A stretch of DNA of 64,000 nucleotides from G963676655 sp963676655 (GCA_963676655.2 CAXXKX010000002.1:992001-1056000); one strand, 5' to 3'. Shown: positions 1 through 9,900, numbered from the stretch's first letter. Numbers and translations: made by a program. Notes: generated by a model not told the origin, from the sequence alone.

Positions 1-928
1 CGCCTCCCGTATTCCAGACTTTGTCCGGTTTCATCCCGGCTGGCTGGTCGAATCTGAAATTATCCGGGCCTCGTCAGATACGCCTGAAGGTCCTTACACT
101 TTTGAAGAAGCGGTCCTGCCTGCCAGGGGGGCACAATACTGGGACGGACGTTCCACTCATAACCCTAAGATCATTAAATACAAGGGTAAATACGTCCTGT
201 TCTATATGGGGTCCACGCATCCGTTTGAGGACTTGACTACTGAGAATGCGCACTTGCTTGATCTTTCCAGCAAATGGTGTATCGCGGCCCGGGCCAACAA
301 GCGCGTCGGAATTGCCGTCAGCGATTCTGTTTTCGGTCCGTGGAAACGTTTTGACGAGCCGATACTTAAGACAATGCCCGATACTTTCTACAGTTTTTTG
401 ACTTCAAATCCTTCTCCGGTTGCCGACGAGGACGGGAAGGTTTACTTGATTTTCAAAGCCCGGCGCTATGACGGGAATTCGCACGGTTCGATGACGATTG
501 GTTTGGCAACCGCGCCGGATGTTCTGGGGCCGTATACGGTGATAAATTCCGAACCGATCTTTTCGGTTGATACCATTGGTGAAGTCGAAGATCCATACAT
601 CTGGAAAGATCAAGACGGATTTCATTTGCTTGCTAAAGATCAAAGCGGAACTATTTGCGGTATTGGTCACGGCAACGGGATCCTGGCGCATTCTGAAGAT
701 TGCCTTAACTGGCACCTTGACCCTGAACCTCTGGCCTATTCAAAGAAAATAAACTGGACAGACGGCACCACGTCTACTCTGGGGAATATGGAGCGGGTTT
801 CCGGTTTACATGATTCAGCGGGGAATCTTACCCATCTTTTCTTTGCGGTTTGGGAAGGCAGTTCAGGCTTCGGGGATGAATCCCGGGACGCCACGGCCTG
901 GAATATGGCTGTTCCGTTGCAAGTTTGA
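1..928 (+). CDS. Beta-propeller glycoside hydrolase (GH43-like), 5' truncated by the window
   Basis: The frame is open from base 2, so the gene begins upstream and only about 308 C-terminal residues are seen. The sequence shows repeated beta-propeller blades typical of the GH43/GH32/GH68 fold: RSTHNPKIIKYKGKYVLFYM, DEDGKVYLIFKARR and EVEDPYIWKDQDGFHLLAKD, the last with the acidic DPY element often near the active site. No signal peptide can be judged because the start is missing. The product probably trims glycans, but substrate and exact family cannot be told from the fragment. An apparent ATG at 206 is internal to this frame and not the true start. A sigma70-type promoter follows at 941, so the gene ends its transcription unit. 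Confidence 0.75.
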   Translation, partial: ASRIPDFVRFHPGWLVESEIIRASSDTPEGPYTFEEAVLPARGAQYWDGRSTHNPKIIKYKGKYVLFYMGSTHPFEDLTTENAHLLDLSSKWCIAARANKRVGIAVSDSVFGPWKRFDEPILKTMPDTFYSFLTSNPSPVADEDGKVYLIFKARRYDGNSHGSMTIGLATAPDVLGPYTVINSEPIFSVDTIGEVEDPYIWKDQDGFHLLAKDQSGTICGIGHGNGILAHSEDCLNWHLDPEPLAYSKKINWTDGTTSTLGNMERVSGLHDSAGNLTHLFFAVWEGSSGFGDESRDATAWNMAVPLQV

Positions 929-940
929 ACTCGAATAAAC

Positions 941-968
941 TTGACTTTTGGCTTGTCCATGCTAAAAT
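941..968 (+). promoter_or_regulatory. Sigma70-type promoter for the lipoprotein gene
   Basis: TTGACT (941-946), 16-bp spacer, TAAAAT (963-968), about 65 bases before the start at 1035. It would drive the lipoprotein and the adjacent exported protein gene. Confidence 0.5.
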
Positions 969-1034
969 AATGTTTGAAGTTTGAATTAACAGACCGAATA
1001 CATTTTTACATTTTTAACTATCAAGGGCTCGGGT

Positions 1035-1340
1035 ATGAAAAGACTTCTGACTCTTTTGGCCGCTGTTTTTATGTTCTGCGGCTGTGGTGAATCTACAGGA
1101 AAAGTTGATTCTGCAACAAAGCAGGAACTCTCCAGTGCTATTGCTAAATATTGTTCCGGCAAGAGCATGGGAATGAAAGTAAAATCTTTTGAGAATGTGG
1201 ATATTCAGGGGAATAATGCCACTGCGTTATGCAAAATGGAAGAGGCCGGCGGCCTCTATAATATGTCCGTAAAATGGTCCTTTAAGTTTAAAAAACAAAA
1301 CGGCAAATGGGTTGCCACGGAGCATTCGGACAAAAAATAA
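1035..1340 (+). CDS. Small predicted lipoprotein, unknown function
   Basis: 101 aa. The N-terminus MKRLLTLLAAVFMFCGCGES is a lipoprotein-like signal with cysteines at 15 and 17 at the end of the hydrophobic stretch. The mature part (about 85 aa) is charged, with a C-terminal stretch (MSVKWSFKFKKQNGKWVATE) that looks like the beta-hairpin of small NTF2-like or DUF4878-type lipoproteins, though this is a resemblance only. It is separated by 12 bp from the next exported protein and probably co-transcribed with it. Function unknown. Confidence 0.7.
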   Translation: MKRLLTLLAAVFMFCGCGESTGKVDSATKQELSSAIAKYCSGKSMGMKVKSFENVDIQGNNATALCKMEEAGGLYNMSVKWSFKFKKQNGKWVATEHSDKK

Positions 1341-1352
1341 GGAGAAGATAAG

Positions 1353-2189
1353 ATGAGAACACAAATTCTGTCTGCCTTGACGCTCGTAGCCGCTTCAGGT
1401 ATTTTTGCCGCGGAAATCTTTAAAGCTGACGGTGAAAAAGACTCGGCTAAAAAGCTTTTTGTCGGAAAGCAAATTCCGGCTGAAACAGACGCAAAGACTT
1501 ATACCTTGACCGGACACAATTATGTTTACAGCAAGAAGATCTATAAAATCGATCCAACTAAGAAATATGTCCTTAAAGGAAAATTTCGTAATTTGAATGA
1601 CAAACCGGCTCCGCTGTATTTTGGTTTGATTCTTTGCGATGCAAAAAATAAATATCTTTCACCTCACATGGTCAATCCTGTTGTCGGTACTGAAACTAAA
1701 TTAGCCGCCGCCTGTAAGAAGACCGATAAGGTGCTGAAATTGCAGGATGCGTCGAAATGGAAGAAATATTCAGCCGCAGGGGTGGCCTTTGAAGCGGACT
1801 TAAGTGGTAAATATGCTGATTTGCCCACCAAAAATACTTCAACTCTATCGTCTCGCGGTATTACTTCCATCAAGAAAGTCGGAAACATTTGGGAAGTAAC
1901 ATTGAAAGGCCCGGTTGGCAAAGATTATCCGGCTGGAACCGCCGTACGTGAGCACCTTCTGTATGGTGGATACATGTATTGTGCCGCGTCTAACAGCCGT
2001 CCGGGTAAGGAAATGAAGCAGCTTGCTTCTAAACCGATCAGCAAAAAAGTTACTTTCGGCGCGCCGACCAATGCCTGGTGGCCCGGAACTGAAGCCGCCC
2101 GGGTTGTGATAATTGCCAATTACGGCGACAAGACCGGCAAGATGGTTACCGAATTTGATGATATAATTCTGGAAGAATCGGATAAATAA
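1353..2189 (+). CDS. Secreted protein of unknown function, possibly carbohydrate-binding
   Basis: 278 aa with a clear Sec signal peptide (MRTQILSALTLVAASGIFAA) and an AGGAGA ribosome site 8-9 bases before ATG. The mature protein has alternating hydrophobic/polar strands (for example YSKKIYKIDPTKKYVLKGKF) reminiscent of jelly-roll carbohydrate-binding modules, and ends with an acidic strand (VTEFDDIILEESDK) like the last strand of such a module. No catalytic motif was recognised. It follows the small lipoprotein by 12 bp, suggesting a two-gene unit at the cell envelope. The binding role is inference. Confidence 0.7.
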   Translation: MRTQILSALTLVAASGIFAAEIFKADGEKDSAKKLFVGKQIPAETDAKTYTLTGHNYVYSKKIYKIDPTKKYVLKGKFRNLNDKPAPLYFGLILCDAKNKYLSPHMVNPVVGTETKLAAACKKTDKVLKLQDASKWKKYSAAGVAFEADLSGKYADLPTKNTSTLSSRGITSIKKVGNIWEVTLKGPVGKDYPAGTAVREHLLYGGYMYCAASNSRPGKEMKQLASKPISKKVTFGAPTNAWWPGTEAARVVIIANYGDKTGKMVTEFDDIILEESDK

Positions 2190-2243
2190 CATAAAAGACA
2201 TGTCTGTTTTTTTTGATTGACAAAGTGTTTTCTATGAAAAAAT

Positions 2244-3191
2244 ATGAGCTTTAAAAAACTGTTTCTGCCGGTTGGGCTTGTTTTCGCGTTTACTGTTGGA
2301 CTATGTTATCCCCCGCCCGGAGAGGTCTTCAAATCCTGGGGCTTGAACTCGTATCTGGTTGGATTGATTTTTTTAATCAATGGATATGGGACAAAAACCG
2401 AAGAGATACCTCGTGATCGCAGTTTTTTTACGGCTTTGATTTTTGGCGGCATTGCTGCATTACTGGTCGGTCCATTTACAGGACTGGGAGTCGGGAAATT
2501 TCTGGCCCTTGAGACGGCGTTTGCCGCCGGGTTGATCGTAATGTCCGCAATGCCGCCCACGCTTTCTTCCGGGATCGTCATTACCGATTCCGCCGAGGGG
2601 AATGTTGTCTGGGCTATTATCTTTACCGTTGCGTTGAACATGCTGTCTATCTTGACTATTCCACTGGTTTTAAGTCTTACTTTGGATTCAGGGGAAGGTG
2701 TGGTCGTATCTCCAATGGTTCTGATGCGGAAACTCGCATTGATGGTGTTGCTGCCGTTTATTGTTGGTTTTGTTTTAAAGAAATTTATCAAGAGCAATAC
2801 CCCGACACCGGTGAAATATTTGCCGACCTTATGCATTATTTTTATCGTGTGGGGAGCGGTCAGCGCTTCCGCTGACAGGTTGACGGCCATGCCGTTCAAG
2901 GATTTTGTACTTATTATTCCTGCGGTAATGCTGGTTCATACGATTCTGCTTGGAATCAACTATGTATTTGGACGTTATTGTTTGCAGCTGGATCAGACGA
3001 AGAACCGGGCACTGTTTTTCGTCTGTTCCCAAAAGACCCTGCCGGTTGCGATCAGTGTTTTGACCGCTCTGAACATCATTTCACCTCCGGCTCTGATCAT
3101 TTGTATTTGTTTTCATTTCCTCCAGATAATTATAGACTCATTTCTCGCGGCCAGACTTCCGCAAATAAAATGTAAAGTTCCGGCAGAATAA
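2244..3191 (+). CDS. SBF-like (bile acid:Na+ symporter superfamily) membrane transporter
   Basis: 315 aa, mostly hydrophobic, about ten transmembrane segments. The N-terminal LVGLIFLINGYGTKTEEIPR is the conserved loop of the SBF_like/YfeH branch of the bile acid:sodium symporter superfamily, and the mid-protein MSAMPPTLSSGIVITDSAEGN matches the family's crossover motif with its PP/SSG element. C-terminal helices contain FFVCSQKTLPVAISVLTA, also typical. It acts in the inner membrane and probably exports or imports an organic anion with sodium; the substrate is unknown. No good ribosome site precedes the ATG. An IS element is inserted about 60 bases downstream of the stop. Confidence 0.85.
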   Translation: MSFKKLFLPVGLVFAFTVGLCYPPPGEVFKSWGLNSYLVGLIFLINGYGTKTEEIPRDRSFFTALIFGGIAALLVGPFTGLGVGKFLALETAFAAGLIVMSAMPPTLSSGIVITDSAEGNVVWAIIFTVALNMLSILTIPLVLSLTLDSGEGVVVSPMVLMRKLALMVLLPFIVGFVLKKFIKSNTPTPVKYLPTLCIIFIVWGAVSASADRLTAMPFKDFVLIIPAVMLVHTILLGINYVFGRYCLQLDQTKNRALFFVCSQKTLPVAISVLTALNIISPPALIICICFHFLQIIIDSFLAARLPQIKCKVPAE

Positions 3192-3247
3192 GCGGAACAA
3201 AAATTTATATTTATATAGCCCTTGCTTATTTGCTGTGAATAAAATGA

Positions 3248-3270
3248 CAGCAGGAGAACGGTGTTGTCAT
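3248..3270. repeat. Left end of IS element: 8-bp target duplication plus 15-bp terminal inverted repeat
   Basis: CAGCAGGA (3248-3255) followed by GAACGGTGTTGTCAT (3256-3270). The 15-mer is perfectly repeated in inverse at 4790-4804 and the 8-mer is directly repeated at 4805-4812. Confidence 0.9.
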
Positions 3271-3277
3271 ATTCAAT

Positions 3278-4534
3278 TCAAATACTTGCCATAAGCGGCC
3301 TTAAACGCACTATGGAGTCCCGCCAGGAAGCTTGAATGTTGATCTCGTTGCGCAACCAGCGAATGAACTGAAAGCTTCTCTGGGACGGCCTGTTCCATTC
3401 ATAAACTAATGAATTCATAGCTCTGTTTGCCTGTTTTGCCAGAGCCGTCTGCTCCTGTTTTCTGATCATAATTCTTTGAATCAATTTTTCATCGCGTATC
3501 CCTTCATTGTCTTCAAGAATTTGTTCAAGCAGCAACATCAGGTTATGGGTGATGCAGATAAAATTAGCTTGTTGACACTTCGTTTCGACGCTTTTACCCC
3601 AGGCTTTGTTTTCGTCAAACTTATTTTTTTTAACGTCATATAATTTTTCAATATCCCATCTTCTTTTATAGATAAATGCGATCAATCCCGGAGGCAGGGT
3701 CATTTCATTGGTCAGGAAAATATATTGCGTACCGTCAACCGGGTCTATATAAATGATTTTTCTCAATAAACCGGAACTGCTGTTGCCGACGAACAAGTCT
3801 TTAACCACCCCGTTATTGCGAGGGTCACTACGTTCGAATTGCCGCTCCCCGGAAACCATTAATTTCAGATTGGCTTTTGCCGTGGTAATGGTATAAATGC
3901 CTTTACCACGTTTCCAGCGGTGCCACAGTGCATAATCAATGATTGCCGAATCATAGGCAATCACAACCTTGGTTCCTTTGGCTTCCCCCATTCGCAAGGT
4001 CTCAGGATGCAGGCGCTTCATTACCGATATATCATGCTCTTTGACTTTATTATTTGCCCGGTCCGGCCTCATCACATCAAGAAACCGCAGACTTTCCGTT
4101 CTGAGGTTTAGAGCGTAAATTCCTGCAGGCGCATGCTTTTTTCCATCTTCAAACAAATCTTCGTGAGACGAGCAGTTGTGATAGTGTCCATCCGCGGCAT
4201 ACAATGCGAAACCGTTGAGTTCCTCATGTTCTTTGAACGGGTCATTAAGAACTGAATTACATCTTTTGACAAGATGCCAATTTACCTCATTCAACAAGGT
4301 TAAACGGCGCTTGCTCCTTAATGCGCTGAAAAAACAATTGACCGTTATGGCGTGCGAAATAAAATACTGTAGTTTCTGGACCCAGTCGCGACCGCTTTTG
4401 ACTGAATCGAGAACTCGTCCGACTCCGGATTGAATGAATTCAAAATCATCAAAGTCTTTACATTTTCGGGTTGAATTTACATCTGCAAGGGCGTTTTTCA
4501 AAGGTTCGAAAAACCGTTCTCGTGTCGTTGTCAT
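3278..4534 (-). CDS. IS4-family DDE transposase
   Basis: 418 aa from the ATG at 4534. The DDE residues appear as AADGHYHN (first Asp), IAYDSAIIDY (second Asp) and the glutamate of the IS4 signature Y-x2-R-x3-E-x6-K, seen as YKRRWDIEKLYDVKK. A promoter, TTGACA-N16-TATATT on the minus strand (4582-4555), overlaps the more upstream candidate start TTG at 4582, so that start is unlikely. ATG at 4549 would be almost leaderless, while ATG at 4534 has a GGAA ribosome site. The protein catalyses cut-and-paste movement by acting on the 15-bp ends. No frameshift or stop is seen. Confidence 0.92.
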   Translation of the reverse strand: MTTTRERFFEPLKNALADVNSTRKCKDFDDFEFIQSGVGRVLDSVKSGRDWVQKLQYFISHAITVNCFFSALRSKRRLTLLNEVNWHLVKRCNSVLNDPFKEHEELNGFALYAADGHYHNCSSHEDLFEDGKKHAPAGIYALNLRTESLRFLDVMRPDRANNKVKEHDISVMKRLHPETLRMGEAKGTKVVIAYDSAIIDYALWHRWKRGKGIYTITTAKANLKLMVSGERQFERSDPRNNGVVKDLFVGNSSSGLLRKIIYIDPVDGTQYIFLTNEMTLPPGLIAFIYKRRWDIEKLYDVKKNKFDENKAWGKSVETKCQQANFICITHNLMLLLEQILEDNEGIRDEKLIQRIMIRKQEQTALAKQANRAMNSLVYEWNRPSQRSFQFIRWLRNEINIQASWRDSIVRLRPLMASI

Positions 4535-4554
4535 ATTTAAATTTTCCATCTTGT

Positions 4555-4582
4555 AATATAGCAGGAAAGTAAAAGATGTCAA
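4555..4582 (-). promoter_or_regulatory. Transposase promoter inside the IS
   Basis: Reading the minus strand: TTGACA (4582-4577), 16-bp spacer, TATATT (4560-4555). Close to sigma70 consensus and placed just upstream of the transposase start. Confidence 0.6.
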
Positions 4583-4789
4583 TGCGTAAATACATTAAAA
4601 CTAGATACTTATGAGATTTTAAATTTTTCATTGGCCATCGATATGAAACCGCTATTGCGCCCATTGCAAGGCATCGCAATGACATTTTTCAGGGGTTTAC
4701 AAGCCCCTGTACGAGCAGGAAACTAAGTCTTGTTAAAGGCTTTAAATTCGCGTTTCAGCACCAAGTAATACCTCTTAAATTATGACAAA

Positions 4790-4812
4790 ATGACAACACC
4801 GTTCCAGCAGGA
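4790..4812. repeat. Right end of IS element: 15-bp terminal inverted repeat plus 8-bp target duplication
   Basis: ATGACAACACCGTTC (4790-4804) is the exact reverse complement of the left end; CAGCAGGA (4805-4812) duplicates the left flank. Confidence 0.9.
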
Positions 4813-4964
4813 ATAAAATAACAGCTTGTTTATTGATTGCTTTTCAGATAAATTAATCATGTAAATTATCTCCAAACGCTTTTAAGTTCGCATCCAACAG
4901 TTTTAAAAAAGCAATATTTTCAGTTCAAAATATCCTATTTTTAATAAAATAACATAAGTTGCTA

Positions 4965-5015
4965 TTGACAAAAAAAAGATTTTGTTGTATAATAATGATA
5001 GCGCTAACATTATTA
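4965..5015 (+). promoter_or_regulatory. Consensus sigma70 promoter overlapping a LacI-type operator
   Basis: TTGACA (4965-4970), exactly 17 bp, TATAAT (4988-4993): a full consensus match. A 26-bp palindrome with one mismatched pair, centred on TAGCGCTA (4999-5006) and spanning 4990-5015, overlaps the -10 box and the start of transcription. Central GCGC dyads are the usual LacI-family operator core, so this is very probably the autoregulatory operator of the gene starting at 5040. Confidence 0.85.
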
Positions 5016-5039
5016 AACATTTTGAAAGAATTTACTAAT

Positions 5040-6092
5040 ATGGTTTCAATTGAAAAAATAGCGGAAGAGGCGAATGTTTCGCTGATGACGGTTTCCCGGA
5101 CGCTTAATCCCCGCTATGTGGACAAGGTCAAAGCAGCCACCCGTGAAAGAATATTGGAAATCTGTAAAAAATACGATTATTCTCCAAAATATTCCGCGCG
5201 CTCATTGGCCAGCGGCAAAACTTTTACGGTGGGTCTAGTGTTAGATGATTTTGCATCAGGGTTGGCATCACCTACCATAAGCGTGATCGTCAATTCGATA
5301 GTAAAAGAGCTGGAAAAACATTCGTATAACTTAAGTATGATTTACGGTTCACTGGAAAATCTCAATGAAATGAATGAAAAGATTCTTGAAACCGTTTATT
5401 CCAGACGGGTTGACGGTCTTTTATTCTTCGGTGAATTGTTGACAAAGCACAGTATTGAGAAACTTAAGAAAAGTCGTATACCCGCTGTTATTCTCAGTTT
5501 ACCTTCTTCACGGACTCTACAGGAGCATATATCTTATGTTTACGCAGACAATTATCCTGCTACCCATGATCTTGTTGCTCATTTGAAAAATATCGGCGTT
5601 CGGGATATTGCCTATCTGAATGCCGTAACAATAGCTAATACTTGTGTTGACCGTACTGAGTTGTTCCATCGGGAAGCTGAAGCCATCGGTTTACGCTCAA
5701 GAAGTATAATTTGCGATTACAGGAACAGGTTTCTCAGGATGATGTTTGATTCGTTTGAATGGACTTTGAATAACTGGAAAAAAATTGAAAAGTATGATGC
5801 TTACGTTTTCAGCAATGATTTGATGGCAATCGGCGGCTTAAAAGCCATGGAATCGAAAGGATTGATTGTCGGCAGGGATAAAGCGGTTGCTGGATTTGAT
5901 AACATAGAAGAAAATGGTCATTATTTTGCCGATAAGCCGGTTATTACAACGATTGCACCGCCCCACAAAGAATTAGGAGAAATGGTGGTCAAACTGTTAA
6001 TGGAACAAATCAACAGCAGTGAACGTAATGCGGTTCGTCTATCATTGCCATCTAAATTGATTATACGCAGCTCGACAATGTTTAACAAATAA
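5040..6092 (+). CDS. LacI-family transcriptional regulator
   Basis: 350 aa. The N-terminal helix-turn-helix (VSIEKIAEEANVSLMTVSRT) is followed by the hinge region and a periplasmic-binding-protein-like sugar sensor with typical blocks (VDGLLFFGELL, YVYADNYPA, YDAYVFSNDLMAIGGLKAME, AVAGFDNIEE). ATG 5040 was chosen because upstream in-frame codons run through the promoter and operator. It likely represses its own gene and perhaps the pseudopilin and 1329-aa secreted protein genes downstream, releasing DNA on binding a sugar. Effector unknown. The 88-base gap to the next gene has no clear terminator, so read-through is plausible. Confidence 0.93.
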   Translation: MVSIEKIAEEANVSLMTVSRTLNPRYVDKVKAATRERILEICKKYDYSPKYSARSLASGKTFTVGLVLDDFASGLASPTISVIVNSIVKELEKHSYNLSMIYGSLENLNEMNEKILETVYSRRVDGLLFFGELLTKHSIEKLKKSRIPAVILSLPSSRTLQEHISYVYADNYPATHDLVAHLKNIGVRDIAYLNAVTIANTCVDRTELFHREAEAIGLRSRSIICDYRNRFLRMMFDSFEWTLNNWKKIEKYDAYVFSNDLMAIGGLKAMESKGLIVGRDKAVAGFDNIEENGHYFADKPVITTIAPPHKELGEMVVKLLMEQINSSERNAVRLSLPSKLIIRSSTMFNK

Positions 6093-6180
6093 AAAACCAG
6101 GAGGTAATTTATTAAGAATATTTACACGATGTTAACAAAAATAAATAGAGAAAAAAGTTAAATAAGAGGAGACAGAAATT

Positions 6181-6858
6181 ATGAAAGTTAAAAATGTATT
6201 TACATTGATTGAGTTGTTGGTCGTAATTGCTATAATAGCTATTCTTGCTTCGATGCTGCTTCCGGCGTTGAACCAGGCACGGGAAAAAGCCAAAGGCATT
6301 TCCTGTGCTTCAAACCTGAAACAAATGGGACTTGCGTTCAAGCTTTACCAAGCCGATTATGATGATTTTTATCCAAACTATGCCTATGGCTGTGATGGAT
6401 TATGGGGTAACACTTTGATTGTCAAGAAATATTTACCATTGAAAATGTTTCTTTGCCCTGGTCATGTTAATGCCAGGTTGGGAGTTGGCAATACCAGCAT
6501 GGGGGCATATTGCAGTTATGGCATAACCTATGCTGGAGTCGGCAGTGCATATACTCAAGGCGGGAATTACACCGGACATTGCAAAGTAAGCAGGATTAAA
6601 AAGCCGAGCAAAATATTTGCAACGATGGATTCGCAACTAACCCAGGATATGACAAAAGGATACTATACCGTCAGGTATTACCGCGATACCAACAGCAACC
6701 GCGGCTGGCCGAGTCCGCGTCATTTGGGCGTTGTCAACGTTATGCTTGTCGATGGGCATGTTGGCAGTTACCGGGTCGGTTTGGCTGGAAATCCGTATGA
6801 CGCGTGTTATATGGGCGATGTGAACACCAATCCGGTTGGTTGGAAAGCGGCTCCATAA
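6181..6858 (+). CDS. Type II secretion-like pseudopilin with H-x9-DG motif (glycan cassette 1)
   Basis: 225 aa. The N-terminus MKVKNVFTLIELLVVIAIIA is a type IV prepilin signal (cleavage expected before F7, with Glu at mature position 5) followed by the ASMLLPALNQAREKAK helix. The C-terminus has HLGVVNVMLVDGH, the H-x9-DG motif of the prepilin-like proteins expanded in Lentisphaerae and Planctomycetes. A strong GAGGAG ribosome site lies 10 bases before ATG. The protein would be processed by a prepilin peptidase and assembled in, or displayed from, the inner membrane; the globular domain might bind a ligand. It sits between a sugar regulator and a large secreted protein, which suggests a role in glycan use. 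That role is inference. Confidence 0.88.
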   Translation: MKVKNVFTLIELLVVIAIIAILASMLLPALNQAREKAKGISCASNLKQMGLAFKLYQADYDDFYPNYAYGCDGLWGNTLIVKKYLPLKMFLCPGHVNARLGVGNTSMGAYCSYGITYAGVGSAYTQGGNYTGHCKVSRIKKPSKIFATMDSQLTQDMTKGYYTVRYYRDTNSNRGWPSPRHLGVVNVMLVDGHVGSYRVGLAGNPYDACYMGDVNTNPVGWKAAP

Positions 6859-6917
6859 AATAGAGTGGGCAGACATGGTGCCAAGTCTATTAAACGTAAA
6901 TATAATTAGGGATAATC

Positions 6918-9900
6918 ATGTTTCTGAAAAAAGTAATAGCTATCGTTTTGGGAATAATCTTTTTAACGGGGAGCATTGGGGCGGAAGAGTATGCAAAAAC
7001 GGTGACGATCCATTGCGGTAAGATAAAAATACAACTGAGTAAACATACATACTGGAATGTTAACAAACTCTGGTACGAAAATTACTATATCGGGGAATCA
7101 AGCGGTTTTTGGGGTACGGTGTTTGCAATTCCCGGTATGGGGCTGGTCGGCAGCGGTCATTTGTCTAAACGGGGGCAGGGGGAAGAGGTCAAATCTCTAA
7201 AACTGTTTGCCGATGGTAAATATATTTCACCGCAGCAGGCGGCTCAATCAGAGGTGAAATGTAAAGAGTTTGCCCTGAAGAAAAGTTCCAGGGTTAAAGA
7301 TATTGTTTTTGATTACGTCTTAACAGTGAAGAACGATAAACTTTTGGAGAATTGCAGTCTGCGGACGACCAAGGATCAAAAGCTGGTTTTGATGTACAAT
7401 TTCATGCATCCATGGAATCGAAAATTGACAAATTTTTACGTGCAGGTGAACAAAGACAAATCCGCGAACGGCAGTTTTACCGCGAACGGCAGTTTTATCT
7501 ATGATGGACCCGCGCAATGGATAACGCTGTTTGATACAGTCAACAATATCGGCGTCGTATCAAAGGCGTCCGGTGATTCAGCTGATATTTTATTGTGGGA
7601 CCGTCGCGGTAATAAAAAAATATATCTTCGCGCTCTGAAAAATGATACTATGCAGGTCGGCAAAAATTATTCGTACGGTATGGAAACTGAGTTTTATCGT
7701 GCGTCAGCTGGAACCTGGGTTAAAAAAGCTGAACAGATAATAAAAAATATTCATCAGCAAATACCTGTTGCGAAAAACGAAGTTCATAACAACGCCAATG
7801 AGTTACCGGAAAACATTAAACTTGGAACTCCGGAAAAATCGTTTCCTGAATTCAGACAAAAAGCGGCCCAAATAAAACCTTTATCACCAGAAGACTTCGC
7901 TTTTGGTAAACAACTTTTAGAAGCTATCAGAAAACAGGCGAAAAGACGCATACCGGTGTATGGGCGCCCGTTATTGTTTGCCCGTTCACAACCCTATCGT
8001 TCGGGTCGTCTTTACTATTGCAGATACTCATGGACTGACAGGCCTTTGTTTGCCAGTCGTATGCTATGGGAACCAGGCAAGTATGACTATAAGGATATCA
8101 GTTTCAGAAAAACACTTGAAATTTTAAACAGCTATGGTTTGGACGGGTATTCTTCGTTTGTATTCTCTTTCGGACGAACGATGAGTAAAATATATAAAGC
8201 CGCGGCTGATTTAAAACTCGATCCGGAAAAATTTCATATCCTGCTTGGGATAGTTCCAGCTGTTGGAGATTATAAAAAAATAGATAACGGCTCTCTCAAG
8301 CTTTTTTTCAATAGCCCTTATTCATTGCGTTTTAAAGATGAAAATGTCGCTGCAAGTTACGTTACAGACCGTCAAAGTCCCCAAACGCTGGCCGAATATA
8401 CCAATAAGCTTGAAAATAGAGCCGGCGGCAAAAAAGTTATGCTGATAGCCCAGATTCATGGTTTCAATATACGCAAGGGATGGCGGGGAAAAGAACTCCA
8501 TGACCCTTATGAATTGTATATCAAGCATGGGGCAATACCTGCGACATTATTATTGCACCATATTGATTACTTGTCAAAGTACCTGCGTGTAAGCGGCGGG
8601 TTGGATATGGGGGCGATCTACAATACTTCCGCGTTGAAAGTAAACGCTGACTATTACAACAATATTGCAATCCCCCTCTATGCCGCGGCGATAGCGCAGG
8701 ACGAATTCAACGGTAAAAAAATATTATGCAACCGTTTTGAGGTGGGATATACCAGTTTCCACGGTTCTCAAACTATATCTCGCGATGGTACTAAAACCTT
8801 GCGTCACTATCTGGATATCGGGATCAGAAACAACCTTGATATCATGATAGGGACGGAATGGGATGAATTGAACGAGGACACCAATCTTGAACCCATGGTC
8901 GCCAAACCGATGGCTTCACAGCGGATTGTCAAATACTATATGAGCAAACTGCGAAAACAGGCTCCAACTCCGAATCCCGGAGATGATCTGAGTCTGCCTA
9001 ATATGATTATAAGTCAGCGTCGGCAACTGCTTTACGGCTGGACTATGGATGTTGAGCTCTTAAACGTTCCGGATACGGACAAGGGCAGGGATTATTCCGT
9101 AGCCCTGGAACTCCTCGACCAGAAAGATAGAATAGTTTTTAAATCAAAACCGGTAAAATTCAATACCGCAATACTAAAAGACCATACCTTTAAACTTCCA
9201 AGTGAACAATTCGCGTCCTGTCAGCTTCTTCAACCACGTTTGACAATTGATTACAACCGGAAAAAAAGGGTGATATCCGAGGGGCTGCCTTTTACCGTTA
9301 TGCGAACAACCGCTTGCTGGGACCATACCTATTTTAATACTCCGTTACGTAATATTCTGTTTGTCGAAGCCGGTAACGTTAGTTTCAAAGAAACCGGTAA
9401 AATTCTTGCGCCTGGAGTAAAACAGATTGCTCTGGATGCTTCACTGAAGTTCAAGGACAAACTGAATACCGTGGAAGTCGTTCAGGACAGTCACGAGATT
9501 TATGCTTGTGACCCTCAGGATGAATACTTGAGGAACGATCCCGAGCGCAGATTGTATAAGCTCTCCAGTTCATACATTAATAATCCCGCGCGTATAAGCG
9601 TTAAAATCAAGACCCGGATAAGTAATGCGCCTTCCGCCTTGACTTTTACCCCGCAACTGGACTCGGTCAATAAAAGGTTTGAAAATCCGACCGTCAAAGC
9701 GAAGGCGGTGAAAGCTTTTTCAGATCAAGTCGATAAACCTGTCCGGGTCAGCGCCTGGATAAATGATGATTTCATCTCGATAAAAAATCAGGACATCGAT
9801 AAAGCAATAATAACCGTCACCGGGGTTAGAGCCAGCGGGCAGAATAAAGGTAAAGAATTCAAGTGGGATATCCCCTTGAAAGAGCTTGGCGAATATGGGG

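Larger units (their letters stand above)
3256..4804 (-). mobile_element. Intact IS4-family insertion sequence (1549 bp)
   Basis: Bounded by perfect 15-bp terminal inverted repeats and flanked by an exact 8-bp direct repeat, CAGCAGGA. It carries one transposase gene on the minus strand whose stop lies 8 bases from the inner edge of the left terminal repeat, plus about 210 noncoding bases on the promoter side. The DDE and YREK residues are intact, so the element looks recently inserted and potentially active. It sits between the SBF-like transporter gene and the LacI-family regulator and interrupts no gene. The family assignment rests on the YREK signature. Confidence 0.92.

Noticed and set aside
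2200..2216. Terminator after the secreted protein (AGACATGTCT plus T-run)
   Set aside because: The palindrome leaves too small a loop for a stable hairpin; only the T-run is present.
4535..4582. TTG start for the transposase
   Set aside because: The TTG is part of the -35 box TTGACA of a good promoter on that strand.
4959..5039. Upstream extension of the LacI regulator
   Set aside because: These codons cover the consensus promoter and operator and cannot be part of the message from that promoter.
6102..6108. AGGAGGT ribosome-like site after the LacI gene
   Set aside because: No ATG, GTG or TTG start at a suitable distance follows it; the pseudopilin has its own site at about 6166.
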